64,000 bases of DNA from Dipteronia dyeriana (taxonomy: Eukaryota > Streptophyta > Magnoliopsida > Sapindales > Sapindaceae). The notes below the pieces were generated by a model. The model was not told where the DNA came from. It saw only the letters and a list, made by a program, of their open reading frames with translations, and ran no database searches. The position numbers and the translations under genes were made by a program. Location of the stretch: the NCBI GenBank assembly GCA_032871835.1, contig CM065295.1, positions 70,612,687-70,676,686 on the forward strand, given 5' to 3'. Within the stretch, counting starts at the first letter, position 1. Each line of letters begins with the position of its first letter. This document shows, in pieces, positions 33,594 to 45,902 of the stretch.

Positions 33594-34725
33594 TATTAAT
33601 AGTGAAATTTGGTCAGGGGTCAAAGAGAAACTTTCTATTTTTCCGCCACAAGTCGAAACCCATATTCGACAATCATGAAGCCTGGATAGACCATAAAGCC
33701 ACCCCGCAGGAGCAGGGAAGGCCGGCTCGGCTTCAAAACCACCAGAAAACAAGTCAGGCGCGACCAGGACTAGCCCTCACAAGAATACCGGAACCCGGGT
33801 TTCTCCAGGCCATCTATCGGGGAACCTCAGCTCTGAGGTCGAGCTCCTTAACCGCCCCGTGAATGCCAAGAGAAGTCTCCAAGCTCAAGAGACAACCTCT
33901 CCAGAAGCCGGCTGTCCCTGCTGGGCATAAAAGAGGAATCACGCCTAAATCTACACTACCCCGGCTACCTCCTAGGAATGTCTACAGGAACACCTCGAGC
34001 CCTTAAGGGTCAAGGAAAATCCATCTCAAGCTTCTAAGAACAGAGTCGGAGAAGAGATCTACCTCGCTCTACAGGGCAACATACAACTAGCTGGGCGACC
34101 TCCATGAACAACCATGCCGCGATAACATATAATATCATATCTAGGAAATAACCATCATTAATCCCGTATACGTGCAAGACAAGAGTTTGATTCCAAAGAG
34201 GAAACAAACTCATTCACGTTAATTGTTTTCCGCTATTACTCGGGGTCAACAATTTTTGAATAAAGGATGCTGCCCGATAAGGAGTAAACAGATTCAAAGG
34301 ATCGTAGCGGGATATCAGCAAATTTAAACCGAGTTGAACCATATATAAATAGAGCCAAGCAGGATACGCTGGAGAGAAGAAAAAAGATAGATGGCAACAA
34401 CAGAGAGAATAGAGAAAGAAAAGAATAAGGGAAGACCTAAATTTTGTATTCAGAATACGGTCACCTTTGTTTCCACTATTCGACAGGCACAGAGTTGCCA
34501 CCACCCTACATCTTAGAGAGACTGCGAGCATATAAGAGAGTGATTTGTATTTTAAAGCAAGTATCAATAATAAAAGCTCACATTTACTGTTATTACGATT
34601 CAGCCTCTCGTCTATCTCTTAACAGGTTAGGTACCAACGGTACAGACCCCGGCTACCACTATCGTGGTAGTGGTCTCGAGGGTGTTAACAAGAATTTCTC
34701 ATCCCGAGCAAATTTCCCGTCAACA
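33594..34725 (+). repeat. Gypsy 5' LTR, copy 2
   Basis: Matches 2920-4051 without noticed differences, including the TA-for-TG terminus. Confidence 0.9.
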
Positions 34726-34950
34726 CTTCCTGGCGCCGTCTGTGAGAAACTCTCACACCACCACCTTTACATTTAAAAAGTTTGTTATTTCATAATAATC
34801 ATGAGGCTCTGCTCCTCGTAGGGGCAGCAGGGCACATCAAGACAACCTTCTGCTACATCGACACGAAAAGACCAGAGGAAAGGGAGAAAATCTGGGCTCC
34901 ATTGCCAGATTCCCACCCAGCCAGACACTGTATGGGCTCTAAATTCTCCT

Positions 34951-37900
34951 TTGGGAAGTCAGGTCGAGCTTGACCAACAAGCCGCGACCTTTGTAGAAAA
35001 TGTCTGCATTCGACTACTCGCTGAGGATATTGCTATCCAACAAGCGGGTCTCTGCAATCAGGGGGAGTCAATCAGACCTAGGGTTAGGCAACCCGCATTC
35101 GATCTCCTAGGACCTGCCCTTTGGGAATCAGCTTGTAATAGAGCGGGGCTCCCAACCTCGATCCGGGATAGGCTAGGACCTATACCACACGTTCCCAAAA
35201 CGCTGCCACGCTACCAACCAAGGCAAGTCAAATCCACAGCAGACATCCTTCCCCGGGAGAGGGAAGAGTTTCTCCACCCAACGACTTCAAGAAAAGAAGC
35301 CCGGGGTAGAGAGGAAGAAAGTCAACAAAGCCCCCGAGCAGACCCCCTCCGAAGAAAGAACCGGATGGAGGTCGCCAGTTCGTCAGAAGGATCCGATGGT
35401 GAGGAATCCGAGATCAACTTAAGGAAATCCGAAAGCAAACGTCTAAATGACCAGTTGGCAGAACTTCAGAAGGAGGTCCAATTGATGAAGAAGGGAAAAT
35501 ACAAGGAGGACAAGAAAGATCTTCTAAGTGAAATGAATTCCCCCTTTACCAGAAGGGTCCGGGAGGCAGAGCTCCCGCATAAGTTCAAAATGCCAACTGA
35601 CAGGTTCTCCGGGACTAAAGATCCCCTGAGCCAATTAGAGAGCTTCGTTCAATAAATGGAGGTTCAGAACATAACCAGAGCTGCTATGCGTCGAATGTTC
35701 CCCACTACACTCACGGATTATGCTAAAACCTAGTTTAGAAAACTACTCGCTGGAAGCGTGGATTCCTTCACCAAGTTATCAACCGATTTCTGCTCACAAT
35801 TCCAGGGAGTTAAGTCCCGATTGAAGGATCTGATCCATCTACAATACGTGATCTAGGAGAGAGGGGAAACCCTCCGGGCCTATGTCGAGCGTTTCCATAA
35901 GGAAGTCATCCAGATGGGGGTCTTCACCGAGAAAGAAACCCTCACCAACTTCAGAAGAAACCTGTGGGCAGGAAAGTTTTTTCAGTCTTTCGCTAAGAGA
36001 CCTCCAGAAACCTATCAAGAAGCTTATGATCGGGCTCTAGATCAGATTGAGGTCGACGAACAACTCAAGGTCAAGATGGAACATGACGACATGAGAGCCG
36101 TAAAGCGACAAAAGAAGGAAGCTCCCAGACCCGAGCAAGCTCAGAAAAGCCAGAACAAACCCCCTAATAAATCAACATACGACTTCCCCCTTCCTCAGCC
36201 CATACCGGAAAGGTATCCAGATAAATGAGCTTCTCCTCAAGCGTTACAACCTCCCAGAACATTGGCTTTTATAGCTCGCGATGAAAAGGGGGTACGACCA
36301 TTACACTCCCTTAAATGCATCCCGAGAAACAGTCTACCTCGCCATTTGGGACAAGGGTTTGTTACAGAAGCCCGCTCCTATGAAAGCCCTGGTCGATAAG
36401 AGAAATCGTTATAAATATTGCTACTTTCACGAGGATGTAGGGCACAACACTTCAGAATGTTACAACCTGCGAAACTAGATTGAGGCTTTGATAAGAGGAG
36501 GATGCTTGATAGAATTCTTACAACAAGTCAGGGAGAACATTTAGACTGGAAATGAGGTACAAGCCGAGATCCGAGAACATGCCGAGAAAAGGAAGGGAGA
36601 GCAACCAGACCTGATGCAACAGATTCAGATAATACATACTATCAGCGGGGGTCCCACTCTGGCTGGCACCTCCAACAGTTCCAGGAAAAACCATATGAGA
36701 AAGGTCCCTCGTACGGACGAGAGGCGGGATATCTTCAAGATCGACCAGAGACCGACCAACCCCTCCCAGCTGTCACAGATCATTTTCATCGAAGCAGATG
36801 TTTATAACACCGTGCAGCCTCATGATAACCCTATGGTCATCACTGTACAAATTGCGAACTTCATGGTGCACCGTGTGCTCGTTGACACAGGTAGCAGCGT
36901 CGACGTCTTGTTCAAAGATACCTTGGAAAAGCTGAACTTGAAGCAGTGGTGTTACAATAGTTGCACTACTCCATTATATAATCATACGCGTGTGATTGAG
37001 TCTGCACCTCTCCAGCAAAACATCATGACCGACTTCGTGTTGGTGGATACCCCATCGGACTATAATGCAATATTAGGGAGGCCATTTCTGTCATCCTTGA
37101 AAGGGGTAATTTCTATTTACCACAACGTTCTGAAGTTCCCGGTGGGAGACAAGGTGGGGGAAGTTCAGGGTGATCAGCAAGCAGCTAGGAAATGCTACGC
37201 AGTGTCGGCCAACCAAGCAGCTCTAGCAAAACAACTCGCCCAGGTGACAACGATCCAAGGTAGGATAACCCCTGCACTAAACCTGGAAGACACGGGGTTC
37301 CATCGATTGCCCCAAAGACGGCCTCGTGGTGCCCGACATGGAAGAACAAAAGAGAATGGGCCAGCGGCCATCCAGTGGATAAGTTATAAGAGATTCTTGT
37401 CCGAATAAGCGATCCCTCGAAGGTCATCAAGATCGGAGCTACCCTTGAGCCAGGAAAGAGAGAGGGTTTGATTAGGCTCTTCACAGAGTTTAACGACATT
37501 TTTGCTTAGAGTCATGCTGAGATGTCGAGGATCCCAATGACATTAGCAGCACATTGACTGGAGGTGGATCCGACCTTCAAACCTATTAAACAGAAAAGGT
37601 ACCACTTCAACACCGAAATAAATGTGGTGGTTAAGGAAGAGGTGGATAAACTAACCCAGACAGGCTTCATTCGAGAAGCCCGTTACCCCGAGTGGATCGT
37701 CAACGTGGTCATGGTCACAAAGGCAAATGGGAAGTGGTGCATGTGTGTAGACTACACAGACCTCAACCGGGCATGCCCGAAGGACAGTTTCCCTCTACCA
37801 AAAATTGATCAGCTGGTCGATTCCACATCCGGGAACAAGCTCTGAGCTTCATGGATGCATTTTTCGGCTATAATCAGATTATGATGCATCCCACAGACCA

Positions 37901-40627
37901 GGAAAATACCAGTTTTATCACCGTGCAAGGCCTGTACTGCTTCAAGGTGATGCCTTTAGGGCTCAAAAATGCTGGAGCTATTTACGAGCGGTTAGTCAAT
38001 CAGTTGTTCAAGCCCAAAATTGGAAGATCGATGAAGGTGTACATCGACGACATGATCACTAAATCTTTAACCTCGGGAGGCCACCTGGATGACCTTCGTA
38101 GGATCTTCATGATCCTAAGGGAAAACCAGATGAGGTTGAACCCTTTCAAATACGCCTTTGGCGTAACTGCGGGGAAGTTTCTAGGCTTCATGGTCCATGA
38201 GAGAGGCATAGAGGCTAACCCGAAAAAGATCATGGATATCCTGGATCTAGAATCCCCCAGCTCTCTTAAACAGGTTCAAGCCTTGATCGGATAGGTAGCA
38301 GCACTCAATAGGTTCATCTCTGTCTACCGATAAGTGCCTACCATTCTTCAAAGCTATCAAGCAGGGAAGAAACATGAAATGGGATCAGGAGAGCGAACAA
38401 GCTTTCCAAGCTTTGAAAAGATACATAACAAGCCCTTCACTACTGGTCAAGCCAAATCCTGGAGAAGAGGTCCAAATATACTTGGCCGTTGCAGAAATCG
38501 TTGTGAGCGGGGCCTTGGTCAAATAATGCGGGGATAGGATCCAACGACCTATCTACTATGTGAGTCATGCTCTAACCAAGCCTGAAAAGAACTATACTAT
38601 ATTGGAGAAGCTCGTTTACGCCTTGGTGACCTAGGCAAGGAAAATTCGTTCCTACTTCCATGCGCATTCAATAGCAGTGGTGACGGACCAACCCCTCCGT
38701 CAATTCTTACAAAGGCCGGATGTTTCTGGAAGGCTGGTTCTATGGGCCCTAGAGCTTACCCAATTTGATTTAAAGTATAAGCCTAGGACCGTAATAAAAG
38801 CTCAAGCACTAGCAGACTTTATAGCCGAGCTCTCAATACCTTCAGACCAGGTAACCCCTACGGTAACAGATGTAACCCTTGAAAGGATTCCAGAATCTGA
38901 TAACTGGCCAGAAGGCTGCGAGTCGTGGACTCTCTACACTGATAGAGCTTCTGGGCAATCTGGGGGAGGAGCGGGCATAGTCCTCATTGACCCAGAAGGA
39001 ACTGAGTGTTGCCACTGTTTCAGATTTGAATTTAAAGCCACAATTAATGAGGCGGAGTACGAAGCTCTTCTAGCTGGAATAAAGGCAGCCATAGAACTTG
39101 GGGTTGATTACCTGAATATCAAGAGCGACTGTTCACCCGTGGTCAACCAAGTCTTCGGAGATTATCAGGCAAAAGAGGATAATATGATCGCGTACCTGAG
39201 ATTGGTTCAACAACTTCAAAGCAGATTTAAGGGATTAAGAATCGAGCAGATGCCTCGATAGTTACATCATCATGTTGACGTCCTTGCCAAGATAGCTGCA
39301 TATGGTGGCCAGACCCTACCTCACGGAGTCCCTCTTCAAGTAATCCCTCTACCTAGCATTATGACAGGTAAGGAAGCTTATACCTTGGACCGACAGCCAT
39401 GCTGGATGGATCCAATAGTGGAGTATCTACAGGATGGGAAACTCCTCGGGGATCCCGACCAAGCTAGGAGGGTTAAAAGGCTCTCGGTCCGGTATTGTGT
39501 GGTGGATGGGCATTTATACGAAGGGGAAAATCCCTTCCCCTACTCCGATGTCTACACCGTGAAGACGCCAAGGGCTTTTAGAGAGGTTCATTCAGGGGAA
39601 TGCGGGAACCATATTGGTGGAGAAGCCTTGGCATATCAGGTTCTACACATGGGGTATTATTGGTCGACCATCCATCAAGATCGAAGAACTTGGTACAAAC
39701 CTGCGAGACATGCCAGAAGGCCATAAACTTGAGTCACCCTCCTTCAGGAGCGCTTGTCGTCCCTTAGCTCACCATACCCCTTTACTATGTGGGGAGTCGA
39801 TTTGATTGGATCACTTCCTACAGCTCCGGGACAGGCCAAACATGTCATCGTAGCGATTGCCTATTTCACAAGATGGGTTGAAGCCGGACCACTCTCACAG
39901 ATATCAGAAGAAAACATAACAAGGTTCATCAAGACCATGTAGTTTGTAGGTTCGGAACCCCTCTTGACATTATAACCGACCTCGAAAAATAGTTCGATAA
40001 TGGCCGATTCAGAGATTTCTGTGAAGGCTTAGGAATCGACCTTCGGTTTGCTTCGGTAGCCCACCCTCAGACCAATAGTCTGCTAGAATCCACGAACAAA
40101 ACCATTAAGAAGTTGTTGAAGAAAAAGCTACAACAGAGATGGGTAGAAAAGCTAGCCGAGGTTCTCTGGGCTTACCGCACTACAAAGAGAACAGCTACTG
40201 GGGAAACACCCTACTCGTTGGCATTTGGGTTGAAGCAATTCTACCTATCGAGCACAAGTTGACCTCTTTTTGAGTCCAACATTTCGAACCAATGAGCAAT
40301 GAAAGTAAGCTCCCGAGCTAGCTTGGACCTCCTGAAGAAAAAACAAGATCGAATAGCCGAGAAGGTAGCAATCTACTAAAGCAGGATTGCCAGGTATTGT
40401 CAGCAGGAGGGTTAAAGCCCGAAACTTCAAAGAAGGAGACTTAGTTCTCGGGAAAGTAACGTTGATACCAGAAAGAGGTCAGACAGGGTCCTAGGGCCCA
40501 ACTGGGAAGGACCATACCTAATAAAGATAGTGATCCGTAATGGGGCGTACACGCTCGAGGGATATGAATGGCCGACTCATCGACCATACTTTGGAATGCG
40601 GATCACCTAATGAAATTCTACCCTTGA
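34951..40627 (+). pseudogene. Gypsy gag-pol, copy 2, broken
   Basis: Order and decay are as in copy 1: gag 34951-36546 (zinc-knuckle-like CYFHEDVGHNTSEC in 36281-36478), protease 36614-37408 (DTGSSVDVLF), RT from 37396 (YIDD in 37851-38294), archaeal-type RNase H in 38677-39261, and integrase 39361-40627. Two regions read better than copy 1. The protease frame extends to 264 codons because two bases are absent near 37350. The integrase N-terminus reads continuously through HSGECGNHIGG. Two regions read worse: a base is missing near 39937 in the integrase core and another near 40229. The older stops are identical, so true decay is shared and the rest is probably read error. Confidence 0.85.
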
Positions 40628-40796
40628 ACAGGGGACTCAGGAGCAGGCGGCCTCCGACTAGTTTTTTTTTTCTCCGACAATAATGTACTTCATCCTCCAT
40701 ATCAATAAATCCTATTTTTCCTTGTTTACTCCTTCCTCAACTATGTCCTACAATGATTTGGGTCTACATGGAAAATTTGACATTATCACCCTCAAG

Positions 40797-41290
40797 ACCA
40801 GGGGTAAGCCAGGGAATCCCCCCGCCACTCCTGATACCTCGGTCGGGCACTACCCCTCGCCAAGAAAGGTCTGAGTGTAAGAGCATAGTTATCATCCAGA
40901 TCTCGAGACCAGAAAATAGCTAGATAGCTATCCTGATGCCTTGGTCGGGCTACCACCCCTAAGAAGGATCTGAGTGTAAGAGCATAATTGTCATCCAGAT
41001 CTCAAGACCAGGAAATAGCTAGATAGCCCTCTTGATACCTTGGTCTGGTTACCACCCCAAGAAGGGTCTGAGTGTAAGAGCATAGTTGTCATCCAGATCT
41101 CAAGACCAGGAATAGCTAGATAGCCCTCCTAATGCCTTGGTCGGGCTACCACCCCCAAGAAGTATCTGAATGTAAGAGCATAGTTGTCATCCAGATCTCG
41201 AGACCAGGAAATAGCTAGATAGCCCTCTTGATGCCTTGGTCAGGCTACCACCCCCAGGAAAGACTCGAATTTAAGACACGGAAGCCTTCC
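40797..41290 (+). repeat. ~99-bp minisatellite of the gypsy 3' domain, copy 2
   Basis: Same array as 10125-10620. Units start near 40873, 40972, 41070 and 41168. Small homopolymer indels shift the spacing slightly. Confidence 0.9.
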
Positions 41291-41889
41291 CGATCCTTAG
41301 CTTAAAAGGGGGGACTAGACATTTCTTCACTTAATGTCTCGCTTGGGCTACAACCTCTTAAAAGGGATCAGGATAGAGGGCTCGATTTAATCTAAATATA
41401 CCAGTTAGTTCTGGTTACTAGCCCTCATTGATACGTGGTCACTCACTGCAACAAGCCTACAATCAAACAATGGGACTATCGACTAAGGAAGTTTAGGTGT
41501 GAGGTTCGATGGTCAGGAAGCCCGACGCTAACTGTCCGTTTTCAGGCTTAAACGGTTTTCTTATCCTTTTGTTCCCCCAAGATAGTTCGTTTTGCTATAA
41601 ATGCTGGACCTAGAGGGAGATCAAGTAAGTACATGCAAGTCGGAGTGAGAGTTAGATCTAAAAATTGAAGCTTTATTATTAAGTGGGGGAGCATATTCCC
41701 TAACAAGGCTACAGCAAGCAGGGAGCCCAATCCTTGATTCCGGGCTACAAAAAAAAAAAGAATAAAATGACAAAAGGTCAAACACAGTTAAAGATGGGAT
41801 GCCTACCCCCTTTTTCGGGAATTCAAAATGAATTACATGGGAGAGAACTCAAACTTCTTCGTCTTCCCGAGGACTTTTCGCCTCCTCTT

Positions 41890-44405
41890 CTACAGAGTGG
41901 ACCTCGCCCCCTGCTCCCCTCTCCGGTCATAGCTGTCCTGATCAGCCGTATCTATCGCCTCCACCTTCTTCTGGGGATCCACCTCGGCTGCTTCGGGGTC
42001 AACATGATCCTCCTCCACTATTTCATTGATCACCGCCATAACTTCAGACGGTATGGCTGCATCAAGGAGGTTGGCCACTGACCCATGCATAATCCCGTAT
42101 TTTGTTGACTCCACTCCTAAGAGCATTGTGGAGGGATCTCGAGCTTCGACAATGCCTCATTCTAGCTTCTCGATTTGGACCCCCCTCGAGGATTCTCTAG
42201 GACCAGATGTTGGGAAGTTGGAACAGGAGGAGGCAGATCTGACACCTCATACCGCTTCCCAGATCACTCCTCCAAAGGACCGGCTTCATTATTTTCGAGG
42301 TGAGACATCTCCGCATCCTGTGACATAACCTATTCTATATCCCAGCCGGTGATGCTGGAGAGATCAAATGGGGGAGGAAGGGCTACTGCAACCTGTTAGG
42401 AGGCATAGAAGTACCCATCGTTAAAAGAGGCTTCCACTTAGACATGGAGCTGGGTAATTTGAGCCTGCAAAGCTTGGTTCTCGACATCCAGAGCCATCGC
42501 CTCTCCTTTCCAGTCATCCCGCTGGCTAGCTCGTCGCTTCGACCAGAGAGTTTCCTGATCAAAAACCCGCTTCAACCTCTCATGGTCGCACTTTCCATTC
42601 CCTGTTGACTGGAGGTCATCTCCTGGACCAAAGTTTAAGCCCGCGTAAGCAACCCCATGGCTCGCTAAGTCTCAGCCTCAGCCTTGGCTGCTCGATCGCG
42701 CAGGAAGGCCACATGATGTCCCATGGCTACCTGAAACTTGAAGGCCTGTAAAGGAATCATGTTAGAAAATGACAAATCAAGCTGCTGAATGAAGAAGTAA
42801 AAACGACGATTACCTCGGCTAGAAGGGTAGACCCCTTTGGTAATCATGATATCCACTGGCATCAAGGTCATCCTAGAAAGCCCGCTGCTTGGACAGGATG
42901 CAACGAATTGCTTCAGGACCTCATCCTGACCCGCCAAGCTCGATTCCTGGTGGGGGCGAGAATGGGCGACCTCAGGAATAACTTCAAGCTCCCTAGGAAC
43001 CTGGACTGCACGGGATACAGCCGGATCAGTTGAAAGGGGGTAATGTGACTGGGAAGTGTTGTTTGAAGCAAAAACTACTGGTGAGGGGGGAAATAATGGA
43101 CTTATCAGCGGCTTGGGAAGTGGGCCCTTCTCAGTTTAGAGCCTTTACCACCCGAGACGTAAGGAATAACCATCTTAGACTTCACCTGAGAAAGCGTTGA
43201 AGCAGGAGTAAGCAAGGTAACAGCCTTAATGGTTGACCCCCTATTATTCGAAGCGGTAGAGAGAGTTCCCGGGGATGATCTGGAAGGAGGAAGAGGGGCA
43301 TTTCTTACCGGGCTTCGAGAGAAGCTAGAGCAACAACAAACACTATTAAAAAAAAGGGGGGGTCAAGATCATCAGAACTGAACCATCCAACAATTTAAAA
43401 ACAGGATAGAGCGAGATACTTACGAGGAGTAGCATCGGAGATCCGTAGGTACTTGTTTACCTTGCGGGGATCGAAGGGGTTAGCGGTTGGAAACTTCAAA
43501 TTTAAGTAATTTCGGGCAAGGATGGTCTTCAGCATGGCTTCAGACTCAGCGGACAAGGAATACCGACCCCATGAGGGTTTGTCACGAAAAGCAGTGGGAA
43601 CCTCGAGTTCATGCCCGTCGACGAATACGGAGCTCCCTAGTCTCCCCCCGCCAGTACCCACTCGGGTATTTCTTTGAAGCCACAGGGATGATAAAATTAA
43701 ACTTGTTCTTGGCCTTGCATAGAATTGGCCTCGAGGAACCCAAGTCAGGCTACCTATCTGGAAAAGGAAGGCGAGTTCCTCAACCCCAGGCTTCCTAGTT
43801 ACACCGCTCATCTTGCATTGCTCCCTCCATAACACAAGGAAGCCAACTAGATGCCTCCAGAAGCCGGGCGTCAACTGGAGCGGAGCCAACTGAAGGGCAT
43901 TAAGAGCTCACCGAAGGGTAGGGTGGAGAGAGAGCCTCACCTCGCTCTCGAAAGCTGCGACGTGGATAGGTAGTACGTCTTTGGGTGGGCTAAAAATGTC
44001 ATAATTCCTTTAAGGGACTGTGAGGGAAACGGTGTCAGGAATACCATATTTGTCTCGAAGACGGCTAATCAACTGAGGGTCGACGGTGGAATCAGGGATG
44101 ACCCTGGGTTCGAAAGGAAGGGTCACAGCTGAAGGAAGCTCCACCACTGTGACTTGAACCCTCTCGACCGCGTCGACTCTCTCCTCGATATCAGAATCTT
44201 CGTTAAATAGTTCTAGAGGGTTGTCGGGCTGGTTCGAGAAGCCAAAGCCGGAGCTGATATAGACGTTCCTGCTTGAACTACGATGCTGGTTGACCGGGGA
44301 AGATTCTTCATCGCTCGAAATTCCTCGCACCCGTTTACGAGGAACTAGGTTTGGCCTTCTGGTGCCCTAAACCGAGGCGTCGATACTGTCTGAGGAATTT
44401 GACAT
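41890..44405 (-). pseudogene. Antisense PF04195-like gene, copy 2
   Basis: The ATG is at 44405 and the candidate TATA box at 44528-44537. The conserved domain is intact across 43395-43889 (164 codons, APLQLTPGFWRHLVGFLVLW near its start) because the extra G of copy 1 is absent. The internal stops upstream of that domain are shared with copy 1. A GTAAGT donor follows ISDATP near 43418-43423. The frame 42665-42937 ends in a charged helix (RDRAAKAEAE) and appears to span another intron. This copy gives the better view of the gene. Confidence 0.65.
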
Positions 44406-44753
44406 TAATGGGTAAGAAGAACTTGAAAATAAACGGAAGATAGAGGGAAATCGGAAGAGAAAGCAGGAAAGAAGAAATCTGAAAATTTGAGATTTGAGAA
44501 AGTATGAAGAAAGTGACGGTAAGGTCGGGTTTAAATAGAGGATTATCGGTGATATCCTTGAGAAGATCACCTGGAGCCGTATTGCAGCCGTCTTTCTTCG
44601 AATAAAACACTGTTTCAAAATCAAATATTGGGTAAGTAATGAGAAGATTTTGCTCTCATTAATTATCTTTATAGCGAAAAACTTTCTCAATTAAACAAGG
44701 AATCTGACTCCAACCCCAACTCTACCACCGGTGTTCAAGTCAGAGGGGACTTC

Positions 44754-45902
44754 TGTTAATAGTGAAATTTAGCCAGGGGCCAAAGAGAAATTTTCCACTT
44801 TCCCGCCATAAGTCGAAACCCATATACGACAATCATGAAGCCCTTATAGACCATGAAGCCACCCCGCAGGAGCAGGGAAGGCCGGCTCGGCTTCAAAACA
44901 ACCAAAAAACAAGCCAGACGAGACCAGGACGAGCCCCCACAAGAATACTGGAACCCGGGTTTCTTCAGGCCATCTATCGGAGAACCTCGGCTCTAAGGTC
45001 GAGCTCCTTAACCACCCCGTGAATGCCAAGGGAAGTCTCCAAGCTCAAGAGACATTCGAGAGAAGCCCACCAACCTCTCCAAAAGCCCGCTGTCCCTGTT
45101 GGGCATAAAAGAGAAATCATGCCTAAATCTACACTACCCCGACTATCTCCCAGGAATGTCTGCAGTAACACCTCGAGCCCCTAAGGGTCAGGGAAAATTC
45201 ATTTCAAGCTTCTAAGAACAGAGTTGGAGCAGGGATCTACCTCGCTCTACGGGGCAACAGGCAGTTAGTTTGGGCGACCTCCATGAACAACCATGTTGCG
45301 ATAACATACAAGATAATATCTAGGAAATAGCCAGCATTAATCCCGTATACGTGCGAGATAAGAGTTTGATTCCAAAGAGGAAACAAACTCATTCACGTTA
45401 ATTGTTTTCCGCTATTTACTCGGGGTCAACAATTTTTGAATAAAGGATCCCGTCCGATAAGGAGGAAACAGATTCAAAGGATCGTAGCGGGATATCAGCA
45501 AATTTAAACCGACTTGGACCATATATAAATAGGGTGAAGCAGGATACGCTGGAGAGAAGAAAAAGGATAGGTAGCAACAGAGAGAAAAGAGAAAGAAAAG
45601 AATAGGGGAATGTCTAAATTTTGTATTCAGAACACGACCACCTCCATTTCCACTATTCGACAGGCACAGAGTTGCCACCACCCTACATCTTAGAGAGACT
45701 GCGAGCATAAAAGAGAGTGATTTGTATTTTAAAGCAAGTATCAAAAATAAAAGCTCTCATTTACTATTATTACGATCCAGTCTCTCGTCTATCTCTTAAC
45801 AGGTCAGGTACCAACGGTACCGACCCCGGCCACCACTTTCGTGGTAGTGGTCTCGAGGGTGTTAGCAGGAATTTCTCATCCCGAGTAAATTTCCCGTCAA
45901 CA
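44754..45902 (+). repeat. Gypsy 3' LTR, copy 2
   Basis: Matches 14084-15231 with one extra T near 45270. Abuts the truncated copia LTR at 45903. Confidence 0.9.

Larger units (their letters stand above)
33594..45902 (+). mobile_element. Tat-like gypsy element, copy 2
   Basis: Same element as 2920-15231, with the same LTR boundaries, stops and antisense gene. The 5' LTR is 33594-34725, with the TATA box at 34342-34351 and the primer-binding site at about 34731. The 3' LTR is 44754-45902. No target-site duplication is seen here either. Confidence 0.9.
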